A stretch of 64,000 nt of DNA. Origin: Chryseobacterium capnotolerans. GTDB lineage: Bacteria > Bacteroidota > Bacteroidia > Flavobacteriales > Weeksellaceae. The notes beneath the pieces are model-generated. The model was given only the letters and a program-made list of their open reading frames with translations. It was not told where the DNA came from and ran no database searches. Every line of letters starts with the position of its first letter. The first letter of the stretch is position 1. The DNA is taken from the NCBI RefSeq assembly GCF_021278965.1, contig NZ_CP065589.1:4593001-4657000 (forward strand). Direction: 5' to 3'. Positions 19,974 through 29,681 of this stretch are shown here, piece by piece. The translations under genes and the position numbers were made by a program.

Positions 19974-21215
19974 ATGAAAAGAGTTGTCATTACAGGATTG
20001 GGCGCAGTGACACCCTTGGGAAATAATGTCGAAGATTTTTGGCACAACAGTATTAACGGAGCCAGCGGAGCTGGGTTAATCACTCATTTCGATTCAGAAA
20101 AATTTAAGGTACACTTTGCTTGTGAGGTAAAAGGCTTTGATCCAAAGCTGCACCTTACCCACAACGAAATCAAAAGAAGTGATCTTTTTACACAATATGC
20201 TATGTACGCTTCAGCAGAAGCAATACAGGATTCTGGTCTAGACCTTGAAAATATGGATCCTTTTGATACCGGAGTAATCTGGGGAACAGGACAGGGCGGA
20301 ATGTGGACTTTTGAAAAGGAAGTAATGGATTTTGCTCATGGTGATGGTACTCCTCGTTTTAATCCTTTCTTTGTTCCTAAGTTTATTGCCAATATGGCTT
20401 CAGGAATGATCTCCATGAAATATGGCCTTCAAGGGATCAATTATACAACAGTTTCTGCCTGTGCAACAGGAAATACAGCATTGATGGATGCTTTCAACTA
20501 CATCCGTCTCGGAAAAGCAAAAGTAATCATCAGCGGTGGTTCTGAAGCAGCTATTACTCCGGCTTCAATAGGAGGTTTCTCTATTATGAAGGCTATGTCT
20601 ACCAGAAACGATAATTTTGCAACTGCCAGCCGTCCTTATGATGCAGACAGAGATGGTTTTGTAATGGGTGAAGGTGCAGGAGCCCTAGTTCTTGAAGAAT
20701 ACGAACATGCAATAGCAAGAGGAGCAACAATCTATGCTGAATTAGCCGGCGCAGCTATGACGGCAGATGCTTATCATATGACTGCACCTCATCCGGAAGG
20801 TGTGGGAGCCATCAAAGCAATGCATTTAGCCGTAAAAGAAGCTGGTGCCAATATAGAGGATATTGATTATATTAACCCACATGCTACTTCTACTCCACTG
20901 GGAGATCTGATTGAGCTAAAAGCTATCAATAATGCATTCAAAGGGAGTAAAAACCTTGATATCAGTGCCACAAAGTCAATGACTGGCCACTTACTAGGTG
21001 CTGCCGGAGCCGTTGAAGCGATCCTTTCTATTAAGGCTATTCAAAACGGTATTATTCCACCAACAATCAACCTTCACAGCATTGATGAGAGCATTCCGAA
21101 AGATATTAATATTGTATTCGGAGAGGCTAAAGAAAAAGAAATCAATTTTGCATTGAGTAATGCATTTGGTTTCGGAGGACACAATGCCACTTTAGTATTC
21201 AAAAAGTTCAGCTAG
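19974..21215 (+). CDS. fabF: Beta-ketoacyl-ACP synthase II
   Basis: A 413-residue condensing enzyme of fatty-acid elongation. Catalytic triad: Cys163 in TVSACATGNT, His in INPHATSTPLGD and His in SMTGHLLGAAG, with the C-terminal GFGGHNATLVF loop. Full length for FabF. It sits 190 nt after the thiolase without a shared leader, so it is probably transcribed alone. It may be a second, specialised copy, since primary fabF genes usually lie beside acpP, which is absent here. Confidence 0.92.
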   Translation: MKRVVITGLGAVTPLGNNVEDFWHNSINGASGAGLITHFDSEKFKVHFACEVKGFDPKLHLTHNEIKRSDLFTQYAMYASAEAIQDSGLDLENMDPFDTGVIWGTGQGGMWTFEKEVMDFAHGDGTPRFNPFFVPKFIANMASGMISMKYGLQGINYTTVSACATGNTALMDAFNYIRLGKAKVIISGGSEAAITPASIGGFSIMKAMSTRNDNFATASRPYDADRDGFVMGEGAGALVLEEYEHAIARGATIYAELAGAAMTADAYHMTAPHPEGVGAIKAMHLAVKEAGANIEDIDYINPHATSTPLGDLIELKAINNAFKGSKNLDISATKSMTGHLLGAAGAVEAILSIKAIQNGIIPPTINLHSIDESIPKDINIVFGEAKEKEINFALSNAFGFGGHNATLVFKKFS

Positions 21216-21236
21216 TTCTGAAATAAAGATAATTTT

Positions 21237-21266
21237 AATCCCTGTGTTTTTACATAGGGATTTTTA
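21237..21266 (+). terminator. Terminator of fabF
   Basis: AATCCCT (21237-21243) pairs with AGGGATT (21256-21262), followed by TTT, 20 nt after the fabF stop and before the convergent cupin gene. Confidence 0.75.
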
Positions 21267-21288
21267 GTGATACAGCAGACAGAATATG

Positions 21289-21720
21289 CTAAAGTCTCCT
21301 AGTGTTACTGGGAGTAAAAAAGTCATCTGCATTTTCAGCCATTGGAATATACAGTCGTATCCATTCTTTACCCTCTATTATATCCCAACTATGGCCATCA
21401 CCTTCAACATCTTCTGCTAAAAGAATAATCCCTGGTTCAATTATAAATGTTGAACCGTCAGTAACTTTGAATCGGACGACTCCTTTAATTGTAACAACAT
21501 ATTGTTTTCTTGGAGCAACATGTGTATCTTTTTCCCATTCCTCCGTTCGATTGCTGATCCAGAATACATTAGCATGAATATGAGCTAAAGTTGGTATTGT
21601 TCCCGCTTCAAAAGTACATGATCTATCAAGCTTACTTATTAATCTAATAGCTGGAACAAATTCTGGTGATACTTCTGGTGATACATTCATATCTCGGTTA
21701 TTCTTATATTCTGTATTCAT
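21289..21720 (-). CDS. Cupin-fold protein of unknown role
   Basis: A 143-residue cytoplasmic protein. The middle shows a small beta-barrel pattern (THVAPRKQYVVTIKGVVRFKVTDGSTFIIEPGIILLAEDVEGDGHSW) that matches cupin motif spacing (charged strand, G-x-hydrophobic turn, then GDGHxW). The metal-binding histidines are only partly present. No enzyme family is recognised. A direct 12-nt repeat near the start encodes VSPEVSPE (residues 13-20). Single gene, convergent with fabF. Confidence 0.6.
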   Translation of the reverse strand: MNTEYKNNRDMNVSPEVSPEFVPAIRLISKLDRSCTFEAGTIPTLAHIHANVFWISNRTEEWEKDTHVAPRKQYVVTIKGVVRFKVTDGSTFIIEPGIILLAEDVEGDGHSWDIIEGKEWIRLYIPMAENADDFFTPSNTRRL

Positions 21721-21782
21721 AAATCAAATAATAATTACTGTTAAGGAGTATGGTTTCTGATGATAAATGTATTCAAAAATTA

Positions 21783-21810
21783 AAAAAGCAGTCAAATTTG
21801 ACTGCTTTTT
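21783..21810. terminator. Bidirectional terminator
   Basis: Perfect 14-bp-arm palindrome AAAAAGCAGTCAAA/TTTGACTGCTTTTT immediately after the stop of the L,D-transpeptidase-like gene. It has A-runs and T-runs on both sides, so it works in either direction. Confidence 0.85.
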
Positions 21811-21811
21811 C

Positions 21812-22567
21812 TTATGCTTTTAACCACTCCGAAGAGGAAAGATAATTCTGATCAGGATAATAGATAAATAATAAATTTCTACCTTTTATCGTATTAATCA
21901 TGGATTGTGACAGTTCTCTAGGGATTGCAGGGCAGCCCCAGCTTCTTCCGATTCTTTTATGCACTGCTGCAAATGCGTCACTTACATAATCTGCTCCGTG
22001 CATTACGATCGCTCTTTTATACGCCGCATCATTGAATCCTTTATCCATTCCTAATAATCTCAACGAGTATCCGTTATCTCCCTGATAGGTTGCATCTGTG
22101 ATATAAAATCCCATGCTGCTCTGTCGCGAACTTTCCGTATTAGAAAAATTCGTGGCAAATTCTTCGCCTGTATTTTTACCATGAGCTACCAGTGAGTTGA
22201 ACAATACTTTTTTATCATTCAAATCAATTACCCAAAGTCTTTTGGTATTGGAAGACATAGAAAAATCGCAAACAGTTAATAGATGCGACTCGTCAGTAAG
22301 TAATCCTGCTTTCTTTAGGTTTTCAAATCCTGTTAATGCTTTAGAAAACACTTCATAGTTCAATTCATGTTCAGGATCAAATTCGATGGATTGGTATAGT
22401 GCTTCTGAAGAAGATACTGCCGTAGTAGTATTCTCAGATTTCGTGTCAGTTACTCTTTCTGTCTTTGTTATGTTGACGTTTTCATTCTTTACCATTGCTC
22501 TTGGAGAAATGTAGAATGAAGTCGTCACCATGTAAAAAAGGCCTATTACGCCATAAAATCCTTTCAT
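21812..22567 (-). CDS. Murein L,D-transpeptidase catalytic-domain family protein (YkuD-like)
   Basis: A 251-residue envelope protein with an N-terminal hydrophobic signal or anchor (FYGVIGLFYMVTTSFYISP) and a C-terminal YkuD_2-type catalytic domain. Key motifs are the His-bearing AIVMHGADYVSD and the catalytic cysteine in GRSWGCPAIPREL. Family members form or modify 3-3 peptide cross-links in peptidoglycan. The linker (residues 25-65) is rich in S/T/E. Single gene with a terminator directly behind it. Confidence 0.85.
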   Translation of the reverse strand: MKGFYGVIGLFYMVTTSFYISPRAMVKNENVNITKTERVTDTKSENTTTAVSSSEALYQSIEFDPEHELNYEVFSKALTGFENLKKAGLLTDESHLLTVCDFSMSSNTKRLWVIDLNDKKVLFNSLVAHGKNTGEEFATNFSNTESSRQSSMGFYITDATYQGDNGYSLRLLGMDKGFNDAAYKRAIVMHGADYVSDAFAAVHKRIGRSWGCPAIPRELSQSMINTIKGRNLLFIYYPDQNYLSSSEWLKA

Positions 22568-22696
22568 TCAATAATATATTAGTACCAAATTAGTGGGGCA
22601 AAATTATAAAAACATCGCTATCAGCCACTTATAAGTCTAAAAAGTTTAACTGAATTTAAGAAACTTTAACGTCCTGATTATGTGAAATAAAGCCCA

Positions 22697-23239
22697 TTAT
22701 TTTTGCGAATCTCCTACGAATTCCAGACTGATAGAATTCATGCAATATCTCAACCCTGTAGGCTTTGGACCATCATCAAACACATGTCCTAAATGAGAAT
22801 CACATCTCTTACAAAGCACTTCTACTCTTTCCATTCCATAGGTAGTATCTCTTTTATAATAAACTCCTTCTTTATCAGCCTCAAAGAAACTTGGCCATCC
22901 GCAGCTGCTTGAAAATTTTGAAGTGGAACGGAATAAATGGTTCCCACAAACAGCACAATAATAGTCTCCTAACTCATCAAAATCATTATATTTTCCGGTA
23001 AAAGCTCTTTCTGTAGCCGCTTCTCTTCCGATTGCATAAAGATCGGGAGCCAGAATCTTCTTCCATTCATCATTGGAGATATTCAGCTTTGTAGTATCGG
23101 TTCTTGAGTAATATGGATTGTTTTTTGCTTCTGTATTTTCCATAGAAGTAATTTTAATAGGTTTCTGTTTCTGCGTACATCCCTGCAGAACAATTAATAT
23201 AATAGCTGAAATTAAAAACTTCATCATAAGTTTTAACAT
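22697..23239 (-). CDS. msrB: Peptide-methionine (R)-S-oxide reductase, lipoprotein form
   Basis: Reduces methionine-R-sulfoxide in oxidised proteins. The 180-residue protein starts with a lipoprotein signal (MKFLISAIILIVLQGC), so it acts in the envelope rather than the cytoplasm. The SelR/MsrB domain spans about 55-178 with zinc ligands CAVC and CKRC, the motif SSCGWPSFFEA, HLGHVFDDGP, and the catalytic cysteine in LRYCMNSISLEF. Full length for MsrB plus signal. Single gene, divergent from the DUF445 gene 91 nt away. Confidence 0.95.
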   Translation of the reverse strand: MLKLMMKFLISAIILIVLQGCTQKQKPIKITSMENTEAKNNPYYSRTDTTKLNISNDEWKKILAPDLYAIGREAATERAFTGKYNDFDELGDYYCAVCGNHLFRSTSKFSSSCGWPSFFEADKEGVYYKRDTTYGMERVEVLCKRCDSHLGHVFDDGPKPTGLRYCMNSISLEFVGDSQK

Positions 23240-23330
23240 TTAAAGTATAATAAAACTTTTATACGTTTTGAACTAAAAAGCTTTATTAACATTCAATGGT
23301 TTCATAACCAAATTTAGTAAATTTGAGAAT

Positions 23331-24576
23331 ATGAATGACGAAGCAAAAAGAAAACAGCTTAGAAAATATAAGGCATTTGCCACAGGATTGTTTGTTCTGA
23401 TGGCTCTTATTTTCATTGTGACGACTATTATGCAGAAATCCAGTTCCTCTCATTGGATCGGCTATGTACGCGCTTTTGCTGAAGCTGCCATGGTAGGTGC
23501 ATTGGCAGACTGGTTTGCAGTTACCGCATTATTCCGTCATCCCCTTGGACTTCCAATTCCACATACCAACCTGATTGAAAACAGTAAACAAAAATTGGGC
23601 GATAACCTGGGAAGTTTCGTAGTCAGTAATTTTCTTTCTCCTCAGAATATCCGCCCATACATCCAAAAACTAAAAATTTCCGGTTTTGTAGGAGAATGGC
23701 TGGCCAAGGAAAAAAAATCAGGATATTCTGATCCGAAACGTATCAGATATTATTCTTGACATCCTCAATAAGCTTGATGATTCTACAGTGAGCCAGTTTA
23801 TCAGTAGAAAGGTTTCTGATATGACGGATGATATCAAACTCAACAAAGTGGTAGGAAACGGGATCCATTATATTCTGGAAAAGAATGACCATCAGAGAAT
23901 CATCACCAATCTTGCCAAACAGATCAAGGAATACATTGTTCAAAATGATGAGATGATAAAAGACAGGGTAAAAAAAGGAAGTTATACATTCATCCCATCT
24001 TTTGTTGATAATAAAATTGCGGATAAAATTACAGATGGACTGTCTGATTTTTTCAAGGAAATAGAAGAAAATCCGGAACATGAAGTGAGAGCCTTAATTA
24101 CTCAAAAAATTCATGAATTTTCGGTTGATTTAAAGGAAGACCCAAAATGGGATGACGAATTTAAAACCATCAAAAACGGGCTTCTTAAAAATGATAAACT
24201 GGATGAATACTCCAATGACATTTGGGTTTCTATCAAGAAAACCCTGATGAAAGAACTTCAGGAAGACCATTCTGCCTTGAAAAATTATCTTTCCAAAAAC
24301 CTGAATGAATTTTCACAAAATTTGAAAACCGATGAAAACCTTCAGAACAAAATCGATCATTGGGTTCGGGTAACGGCTTATAAATATATTTTGAAAAACA
24401 CGCATCAATTCGGAAACCTCATCAGCACCACTGTGGGTAACTGGCAAGGCAAGGAATTGAGTGAAAAAATGGAGCTGGAAGTAGGAAAAGATCTTCAGTT
24501 CATCCGTGTTAATGGAACTTTAGTAGGAGGTTTGGTAGGGCTTATCATTTATACCATTGCCCACTTCTTTATTTAA
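23331..24576 (+). pseudogene. DUF445 family membrane protein; frame broken at 23710-23717
   Basis: Corrected length 414 residues, normal for DUF445. An N-terminal transmembrane helix (FATGLFVLMALIFIVTTIM) is followed by the family motif GALADWFAVTALFRHPLGLPIPHTNLIENSK. Long amphipathic helices come next, with a C-terminal transmembrane helix (GTLVGGLVGLIIYTIAHFFI). Minus one A in the A8 run at 23710-23717 joins the halves as EWLAKEKNQDILIRNVSDIILDILNKLDD. As written, the first frame stops at 23759 and the second starts at a later ATG. A homopolymer assembly error is more likely than a true break. Function of the family is unknown; anchoring at both ends in the inner membrane is typical. Confidence 0.85.
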
Positions 24577-24592
24577 AAACGGTAACACAACC

Positions 24593-25486
24593 ATGAAAAA
24601 ACTTCTTATTCTTCTCCTATTTTCCTTTTTCCTTCCTGGTAAAAGCCAAAAGGTTGAATTAAAAGCGATAACAGACTCTTCTCAGATTTTTAAGGGAGAA
24701 ATTGCAGGAGTTCCCATTACTCTGCAGCTTCATTATGATGGCATTCCGGATTGCAACTTATATCAACATTTTGTAGACGGCTGGTATTATTACGATAAAT
24801 ATCAAAAGAAAATTCCTCTTACAGGACTTTATGATTATGGGAAACTATCAGTATATAATTTCGGGCCTAAGCATCAACAAATTTCCAAACAGTTTAAAGA
24901 GAAAATCAACTCACCGCAAGACGTAGAAAAAGTACTGGAAATTGCGAAAAATTTTAGCCCAAAGGAAACCATCTTATTCGGACAGGATCAAATCAAGGAA
25001 AATCCAATTTTGGGAAGTTTTCACTTAGAGAATAAAGATAAAATCCAACCTGCAAAACTATTTACTGGTAATGATATGATCTATCGCTACAATAATTACC
25101 TCATTTTACCCAATAACAAAAAAATAAACACCTTTGACATTATTAACCTGTATGGTGGAAATGAACTTATTTCTTATGTTTCCGGGGAAAAAGGAAACCG
25201 AATTTTATTGTATTTCGACCATGCCTCCAACCTTAATGCCTGTGGAAGATGTGGGGCCAGCGAAGGTGAAAAAGGCTACAGAATTTTTTATTTTACCAAA
25301 GACTGGAATTATAAAAGATATGAAGAATTCCTTACTGAAAGCTGTCTGGAAAATATCTATGACACCACCAAAACAAAATCAAAGGATGGCAAAACGATCA
25401 TATATAAAGTTGGTAAATCGGATTCTTCTCAAGCTTATACCTTAAATGTTGATATTAAAAATGCTGCTGTAACAAAATCAAAATAA
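24593..25486 (+). CDS. Secreted protein of unknown function
   Basis: A 297-residue protein with a Sec signal peptide (MKKLLILLLFSFFLPGKSQ). I do not recognise a domain. The mature part is rich in aromatic residues and lysine and has four cysteines, two of them in ACGRCGASEG near residue 220, which suggests an export-compatible disulfide. Start chosen at 24593, 16 nt after DUF445; the longer in-frame start overlaps DUF445 and would bury the signal peptide. It is probably cotranscribed with DUF445. Confidence 0.7.
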   Translation: MKKLLILLLFSFFLPGKSQKVELKAITDSSQIFKGEIAGVPITLQLHYDGIPDCNLYQHFVDGWYYYDKYQKKIPLTGLYDYGKLSVYNFGPKHQQISKQFKEKINSPQDVEKVLEIAKNFSPKETILFGQDQIKENPILGSFHLENKDKIQPAKLFTGNDMIYRYNNYLILPNNKKINTFDIINLYGGNELISYVSGEKGNRILLYFDHASNLNACGRCGASEGEKGYRIFYFTKDWNYKRYEEFLTESCLENIYDTTKTKSKDGKTIIYKVGKSDSSQAYTLNVDIKNAAVTKSK

Positions 25487-25663
25487 AAAGGATTCTATTT
25501 GATACACATGCTATTTTTGCTTGCCATGAATGCACGAATTTCTTATTTGCACATTCAAAAAATAAATACATTATAGTTTAGCTTAATTTTTAAAATAAAG
25601 GTTTTTATGTGAATTTACAGCAGATAGCATTAATGAAAGTTTGTGCATTTGCGGCTAAAACAA

Positions 25664-25689
25664 AAAAAGAGACCCTCTGGCCTCTTTAT
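25664..25689. terminator. Terminator between convergent genes
   Basis: AAAGAG (25666-25671) pairs with CTCTTT (25682-25687), flanked by A-rich and T-rich runs, just beyond the pyrD stop on the minus strand. The 175 nt before it hold no gene. Confidence 0.6.
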
Positions 25690-25691
25690 AT

Positions 25692-26729
25692 TTATCTTGG
25701 CAATCTGCCTGCTCTTTTTAAAATCTCTTTGTTGATTTCATTAATCAGTTCCGGGCCTTCATAAATAAATCCGGTGTATAACTGAACCAGGCTTGCTCCA
25801 GCATCTAGTTTTTCAATAGCATCTTTCGCTGAGTGAATTCCTCCTACTCCAATGATTGGGAATGCCCTGTTACTTTTATCCGAAAGATATTTGATCATTT
25901 TTGTACTTCTCTCACGAATTGGCTTTCCGCTTAATCCTCCGTTTCCGATTTGTTCCAGAACTTCAGGAGATGTCTTTAATCCTTCTCTGTTGACAGAGGT
26001 ATTGGAAACAATCACACCATCTATTTTAGTTTCTGCAATCAGATCAACAATTTCATCTAACTGAGTGTTATTAAGATCCGGAGCAATTTTCAGTAATATA
26101 GGTTTCTGTACAGATTTTGACTGATTGATTTTCTTTACTTCTGTAATCAGCTCACGAAGATATTCTACATCTTCCAGTTTGGCATGGCTTCCTACATTCG
26201 GGCAGCTTACATTCAGAACAAAATAATCTACATGAGGATGTAGCCCTTCAAAACAGTCCAGGTAATCCTGGGTATAGTTTTCAGGTTGTGTATCTGTATT
26301 TTTTCCGATGTTTCCACCGATGATGATTTTCCCTTTGTTAGATTTCAGCTTTTCGATTGCAGCATGAAGACCATCATTGTTGAATCCCATTCTGTTGATG
26401 ATTCCACCATCTTCAATAAGTCGGAATAATCTTTTCTTAGGATTTCCTGCCTGTGCTCTTGGAGTTACCGTTCCAATTTCTACAAATCCGAACCCTAAGT
26501 CTCCCAATTCGTTGAACAAGACAGCATTTTTATCAAAACCGGCAGCCAGTCCTACAGGATTTTTAAATTTCAATCCGAAAACTTCTCTCTCCAGACGTTT
26601 GTCTTCAATAGGTTTTGGGAAAAATAATTTAGTAAGAAATCCAAAATTCTTTAGCATTGAAAAAGTAAAGTGATGTACTTCTTCAGGATCAAATTTGAAA
26701 AGAATCGGACGAATGAGCGATTTGTACAT
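25692..26729 (-). CDS. pyrD: Dihydroorotate dehydrogenase (quinone), class 2
   Basis: Fourth step of de novo pyrimidine synthesis: oxidises dihydroorotate to orotate with FMN and passes electrons to quinone at the inner membrane. The 345-residue protein has the class-2 amphipathic N-terminal extension ([26 protein letters not shown]). FMN/substrate motifs are [32 protein letters not shown] with the catalytic serine region, [10 protein letters not shown], and the C-terminal [34 protein letters not shown]. Full length. Confidence 0.97.
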   Translation of the reverse strand: MYKSLIRPILFKFDPEEVHHFTFSMLKNFGFLTKLFFPKPIEDKRLEREVFGLKFKNPVGLAAGFDKNAVLFNELGDLGFGFVEIGTVTPRAQAGNPKKRLFRLIEDGGIINRMGFNNDGLHAAIEKLKSNKGKIIIGGNIGKNTDTQPENYTQDYLDCFEGLHPHVDYFVLNVSCPNVGSHAKLEDVEYLRELITEVKKINQSKSVQKPILLKIAPDLNNTQLDEIVDLIAETKIDGVIVSNTSVNREGLKTSPEVLEQIGNGGLSGKPIRERSTKMIKYLSDKSNRAFPIIGVGGIHSAKDAIEKLDAGASLVQLYTGFIYEGPELINEINKEILKRAGRLPR

Positions 26730-26856
26730 TGAAAAAAAGTTTTACAAAATTACTCATTTTAAAATTAATGGATGATTACCGTATGATATTTTATCAAAAT
26801 GTTTGATATATAGCATCTATAAAGCGGATAAGATATACCTACTCTACAAACTCAGT

Positions 26857-27024
26857 GATTTTTTTTAACGCTATGGTCGCAAAAGAGCAATAATACTGAA
26901 AACATTTTTTGTTCGCAAAGGCGTTTCACTAAGCGAAGAATCCATTCCCATTTGCTGAACGAAATGCTGCTGCGATCGAAAAGGTATTTATTTAAAGGAC
27001 TTTGCGTTCATAGCGTTAAAAATC
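26857..27024. repeat. Intergenic element with inverted ends
   Basis: The left end (TTTTTTAACGCTATGGTCGCAAAAG, from 26861) and the reverse complement of the right end (TTTTTAACGCTATGAACGCAAAG, ending near 27022) match almost base for base. They enclose about 120 nt with no gene. This is the form of a small non-coding repeat (MITE-like or a BIME-type unit). The segment lies between pyrD and the pseudouridine synthase gene. Confidence 0.6.
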
Positions 27025-27035
27025 TAAATATACGA

Positions 27036-27731
27036 TTAAGAATAGGAGCTCAAATCAAATTTCAGTATATCTCCTACTCTTTTGAACTCTTCATCTATAG
27101 TGGCATTTACTGTAATTCTTTCGTTAGAAATAGGATGATTAAAAATTAATTGATGAGCATGAAGTGTCATTTTATTAATACCAAATGTTTGAAGCCACAA
27201 CTTATTCTGCTTATTGCAGCCATGCTTGCGACAGCCCAAAATTGGATGCAGAATATGTTTAAAATGTTTTCTCAGCTGATGAAATCTTCCTGTTTCAGGA
27301 ATGGCTTCTACCAAACAATATCTCGAAGTCTGATGTTTTAAAAAAGGTAAATCGATTTCCGAAGTCTGCAAACGCTGGTAGTATGTGACCGCATTTTGCT
27401 TGACTTCATTTTCATTAACTAAATCGTAATCGATGGTTTCTTCTTCTTTTGCCCAACCCCTAAGAATGGCAAGATATTTCTTCTCTACTTCGCGTGATGC
27501 AAACTGTTCGCTCATAATTCTGAGCGTATCTTTATCTAAAGTAAACAGCAAAACCCCTGAAGTTTTCCGGTCTAACCGATGTACAGGATACACTTTTTGT
27601 CCAATTTGTTTCTTCAGTTCCTGAATAGCATACGTATCGGCTTCACCAGCATAGAAGGATTTGTGAACTAATAATCCACTGGGTTTATTGATCGCAATAA
27701 TATGCTCGTCCCGATAAAGAATTTCTAACAT
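27036..27731 (-). CDS. RluA-family pseudouridine synthase, TruC-like
   Basis: Isomerises uridine to pseudouridine in structured RNA. Closest in style to TruC (tRNA U65) because of the short 231-residue form without an S4 domain and the insert CRKHGCNKQNKLWLQTFGINKMTLHAHQL. The catalytic motif is HRLDRKTSGVLLF, with the aspartate at about residue 54. RLILV-type and TGRFHQLRKHFKH motifs follow. No partner gene nearby. The TruC assignment over other RluA members is moderately sure. Confidence 0.88.
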   Translation of the reverse strand: MLEILYRDEHIIAINKPSGLLVHKSFYAGEADTYAIQELKKQIGQKVYPVHRLDRKTSGVLLFTLDKDTLRIMSEQFASREVEKKYLAILRGWAKEEETIDYDLVNENEVKQNAVTYYQRLQTSEIDLPFLKHQTSRYCLVEAIPETGRFHQLRKHFKHILHPILGCRKHGCNKQNKLWLQTFGINKMTLHAHQLIFNHPISNERITVNATIDEEFKRVGDILKFDLSSYS

Positions 27732-27872
27732 GGTGCAAAAGTAGAAATTTTCTACTGATTCTTATTTCATTGAGAAGGTTTAAAAATGTATGAGGTTATT
27801 CTTATTCTAAACCTGACAGGTTTGTAGAGGCACAGAAGTCAATAGCCCTGATTGAGCGGTATGTTTGAGCTC

Positions 27873-27919
27873 TTTTCTTAGTTTCGGCGGCGGCTTTGCC
27901 GCCGCCGAAACTAAGAAAA
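27873..27919. repeat. Perfect GC-rich hairpin upstream of glyS
   Basis: 21-bp perfect arms (27873-27893 and 27899-27919; core TTTCGGCGGCGG/CCGCCGCCGAAA) around the 5-nt loop CTTTG, whose outer bases also pair. The stem is far more GC-rich than its surroundings. The rest of 27732-28057 holds no gene except the glyS promoter. Confidence 0.85.
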
Positions 27920-28027
27920 AGCGATTAGCGAAAGCAGGTTCCCGGCTCCTGAAAACGAAAATCAAACTATTTAATGGATTATTAATAGCTTTTTTTACTG
28001 AATCTCATGATTTTGGATCCAAATTGC

Positions 28028-28035
28028 TATTTTTG
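28028..28035 (+). promoter_or_regulatory. -7 box of glyS
   Basis: TATTTTTG matches the Bacteroidota TAnnTTTG element 22 nt before the glyS start codon. It implies a very short leader and helps to fix the start at 28058, since the longer in-frame ATG at 28007 lies upstream of this box. Confidence 0.6.
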
Positions 28036-28057
28036 CACATCAGACGTAAAAAAAATT

Positions 28058-29599
28058 ATGGCAAAGCAAGAAGATGTTTTCAAGAAAGTAATTTCTCACG
28101 CTAAAGAATATGGATTTATTTTCCCTTCAAGTGAGATCTATGATGGTTTATCCGCTGTTTATGATTATGGACAGAACGGGGCTGAACTTAAAAATAATAT
28201 CAAACAATACTGGTGGAAAGCTATGGTACAGCTTAACGAAAATATTGTGGGTATTGATTCGGCAATCCTTATGCACCCAACAACATGGAAAGCATCGGGC
28301 CACGTAGACGCTTTCAACGATCCATTGATTGATAACAAGGATTCTAAGAAACGTTTCAGAGCAGATGTTTTAGTAGAAGACTACTGTGCTAAAATTGAAG
28401 ATAAAGAGAATAAAGAAATCGAAAAAGCTGCGAAAAGATTCGGAGAAGCTTTCGATAAGGACCAATTTGTTGCTACAAATCCAAAAATTCTGGAATACAG
28501 AGCGAAAAGAGAGGCTATTCTTTCAAGATTGGCAAAATCTTTAGAAAATGAGGATCTTGCTGATGTAAAAGCATTAATTGAAGAGCTTGAAATTGCCGAT
28601 CCTGATACTGGTTCTAAAAACTGGACAGAGGTAAGACAGTTCAACTTAATGTTTGGAACTAAACTTGGTGCTTCTGCAGACAGCGCTATGGATCTTTATC
28701 TTAGACCAGAGACTGCTCAGGGTATTTTCGTGAACTATTTAAATGTTCAGAAAACTTCACGTCATAAACTTCCTTTCGGTATTGCACAGATTGGTAAGGC
28801 GTTCAGAAATGAGATTGTTGCAAGACAGTTCATCTTCAGAATGCGTGAGTTCGAACAAATGGAAATGCAGTTCTTTGTAGCTCCGGGTACAGAACTGGAA
28901 TTCTACGAAAATTGGAAACAAAAGCGTCTGAACTGGCACTTGGCACTAGGATTAGGTAGTGATAATTACAGATTCCATGATCACGAAAAATTAGCTCACT
29001 ACGCCAATGCAGCAGCTGATATTGAATTCAATTTCCCGTTTGGTTTCAAAGAACTGGAAGGAATTCACTCCAGAACGGATTTTGACCTTAAGGCTCACGA
29101 AAAATTCTCTGGAAGAAAACTACAGTTCTTCGATCCTGAAAGAAACGAAAACTATGTTCCATATGTAGTGGAAACTTCTGTAGGTTTAGACAGATTATTC
29201 TTATCTATTTTCTCTCACTGCTTAAAAGATGAAGTTTTAGAAGATGGTTCAGAAAGAACAGTTTTATCTTTACCTCCGGCTTTAGCACCAATTAAAGCAG
29301 CAATTCTTCCTTTAATGAAGAAAGATGGTTTAGCTGAGTATGCTGAGAAGATCTTCAACGACCTGAAATATGATTTCAACTTATTCTATGAAGAGAAAGA
29401 TGCGATCGGAAAACGTTACAGAAGACAGGATGCGATTGGTACTCCTTATTGTATCACTGTAGACCACGATTCATTAACAGATCATACGGTAACCATCAGA
29501 GACAGAGATACAATGCAACAGGAAAGAGTTCCGGTTTCAGAGTTGAGAAGAATCATTGATGAGAAGACCAACTTCAGAAATCTACTTTCTAAAATATAA
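28058..29599 (+). CDS. glyS: Glycine--tRNA ligase, homodimeric type
   Basis: Charges tRNA-Gly. The 513-residue class II synthetase has motif 1-3 segments typical of the eukaryote-like alpha2 enzyme: MYDYGQNG-type N-terminus (AVYDYGQNGAELKNNIKQYWW), RPETAQGIFVNYLNVQ, LPFGIAQIGKAFRNEI, MREFEQMEMQFFV, VETSVGLDRLFLSIF, and the C-terminal anticodon-binding domain (TPYCITVDHDSLTDHTVTIRDRDTMQQERV). The start MAKQEDVFKKV at 28058 follows the -7 box by 22 nt. Monocistronic, with its own terminator. Confidence 0.96.
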   Translation: MAKQEDVFKKVISHAKEYGFIFPSSEIYDGLSAVYDYGQNGAELKNNIKQYWWKAMVQLNENIVGIDSAILMHPTTWKASGHVDAFNDPLIDNKDSKKRFRADVLVEDYCAKIEDKENKEIEKAAKRFGEAFDKDQFVATNPKILEYRAKREAILSRLAKSLENEDLADVKALIEELEIADPDTGSKNWTEVRQFNLMFGTKLGASADSAMDLYLRPETAQGIFVNYLNVQKTSRHKLPFGIAQIGKAFRNEIVARQFIFRMREFEQMEMQFFVAPGTELEFYENWKQKRLNWHLALGLGSDNYRFHDHEKLAHYANAAADIEFNFPFGFKELEGIHSRTDFDLKAHEKFSGRKLQFFDPERNENYVPYVVETSVGLDRLFLSIFSHCLKDEVLEDGSERTVLSLPPALAPIKAAILPLMKKDGLAEYAEKIFNDLKYDFNLFYEEKDAIGKRYRRQDAIGTPYCITVDHDSLTDHTVTIRDRDTMQQERVPVSELRRIIDEKTNFRNLLSKI

Positions 29600-29602
29600 T
29601 GT

Positions 29603-29632
29603 AAAAGCCCTGGAAAATCAGGGCTTTTTTTT
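29603..29632 (+). terminator. Rho-independent terminator of glyS
   Basis: AAAAGCCCTG (29603-29612) pairs with CAGGGCTTTT (29619-29628) around GAAAAT and is followed by T-rich sequence, directly after the glyS stop. Confidence 0.92.
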
Positions 29633-29681
29633 ATTTCTCCAACATATTCTATAATTTATTATTTTAGCCCAAAATTCGACC

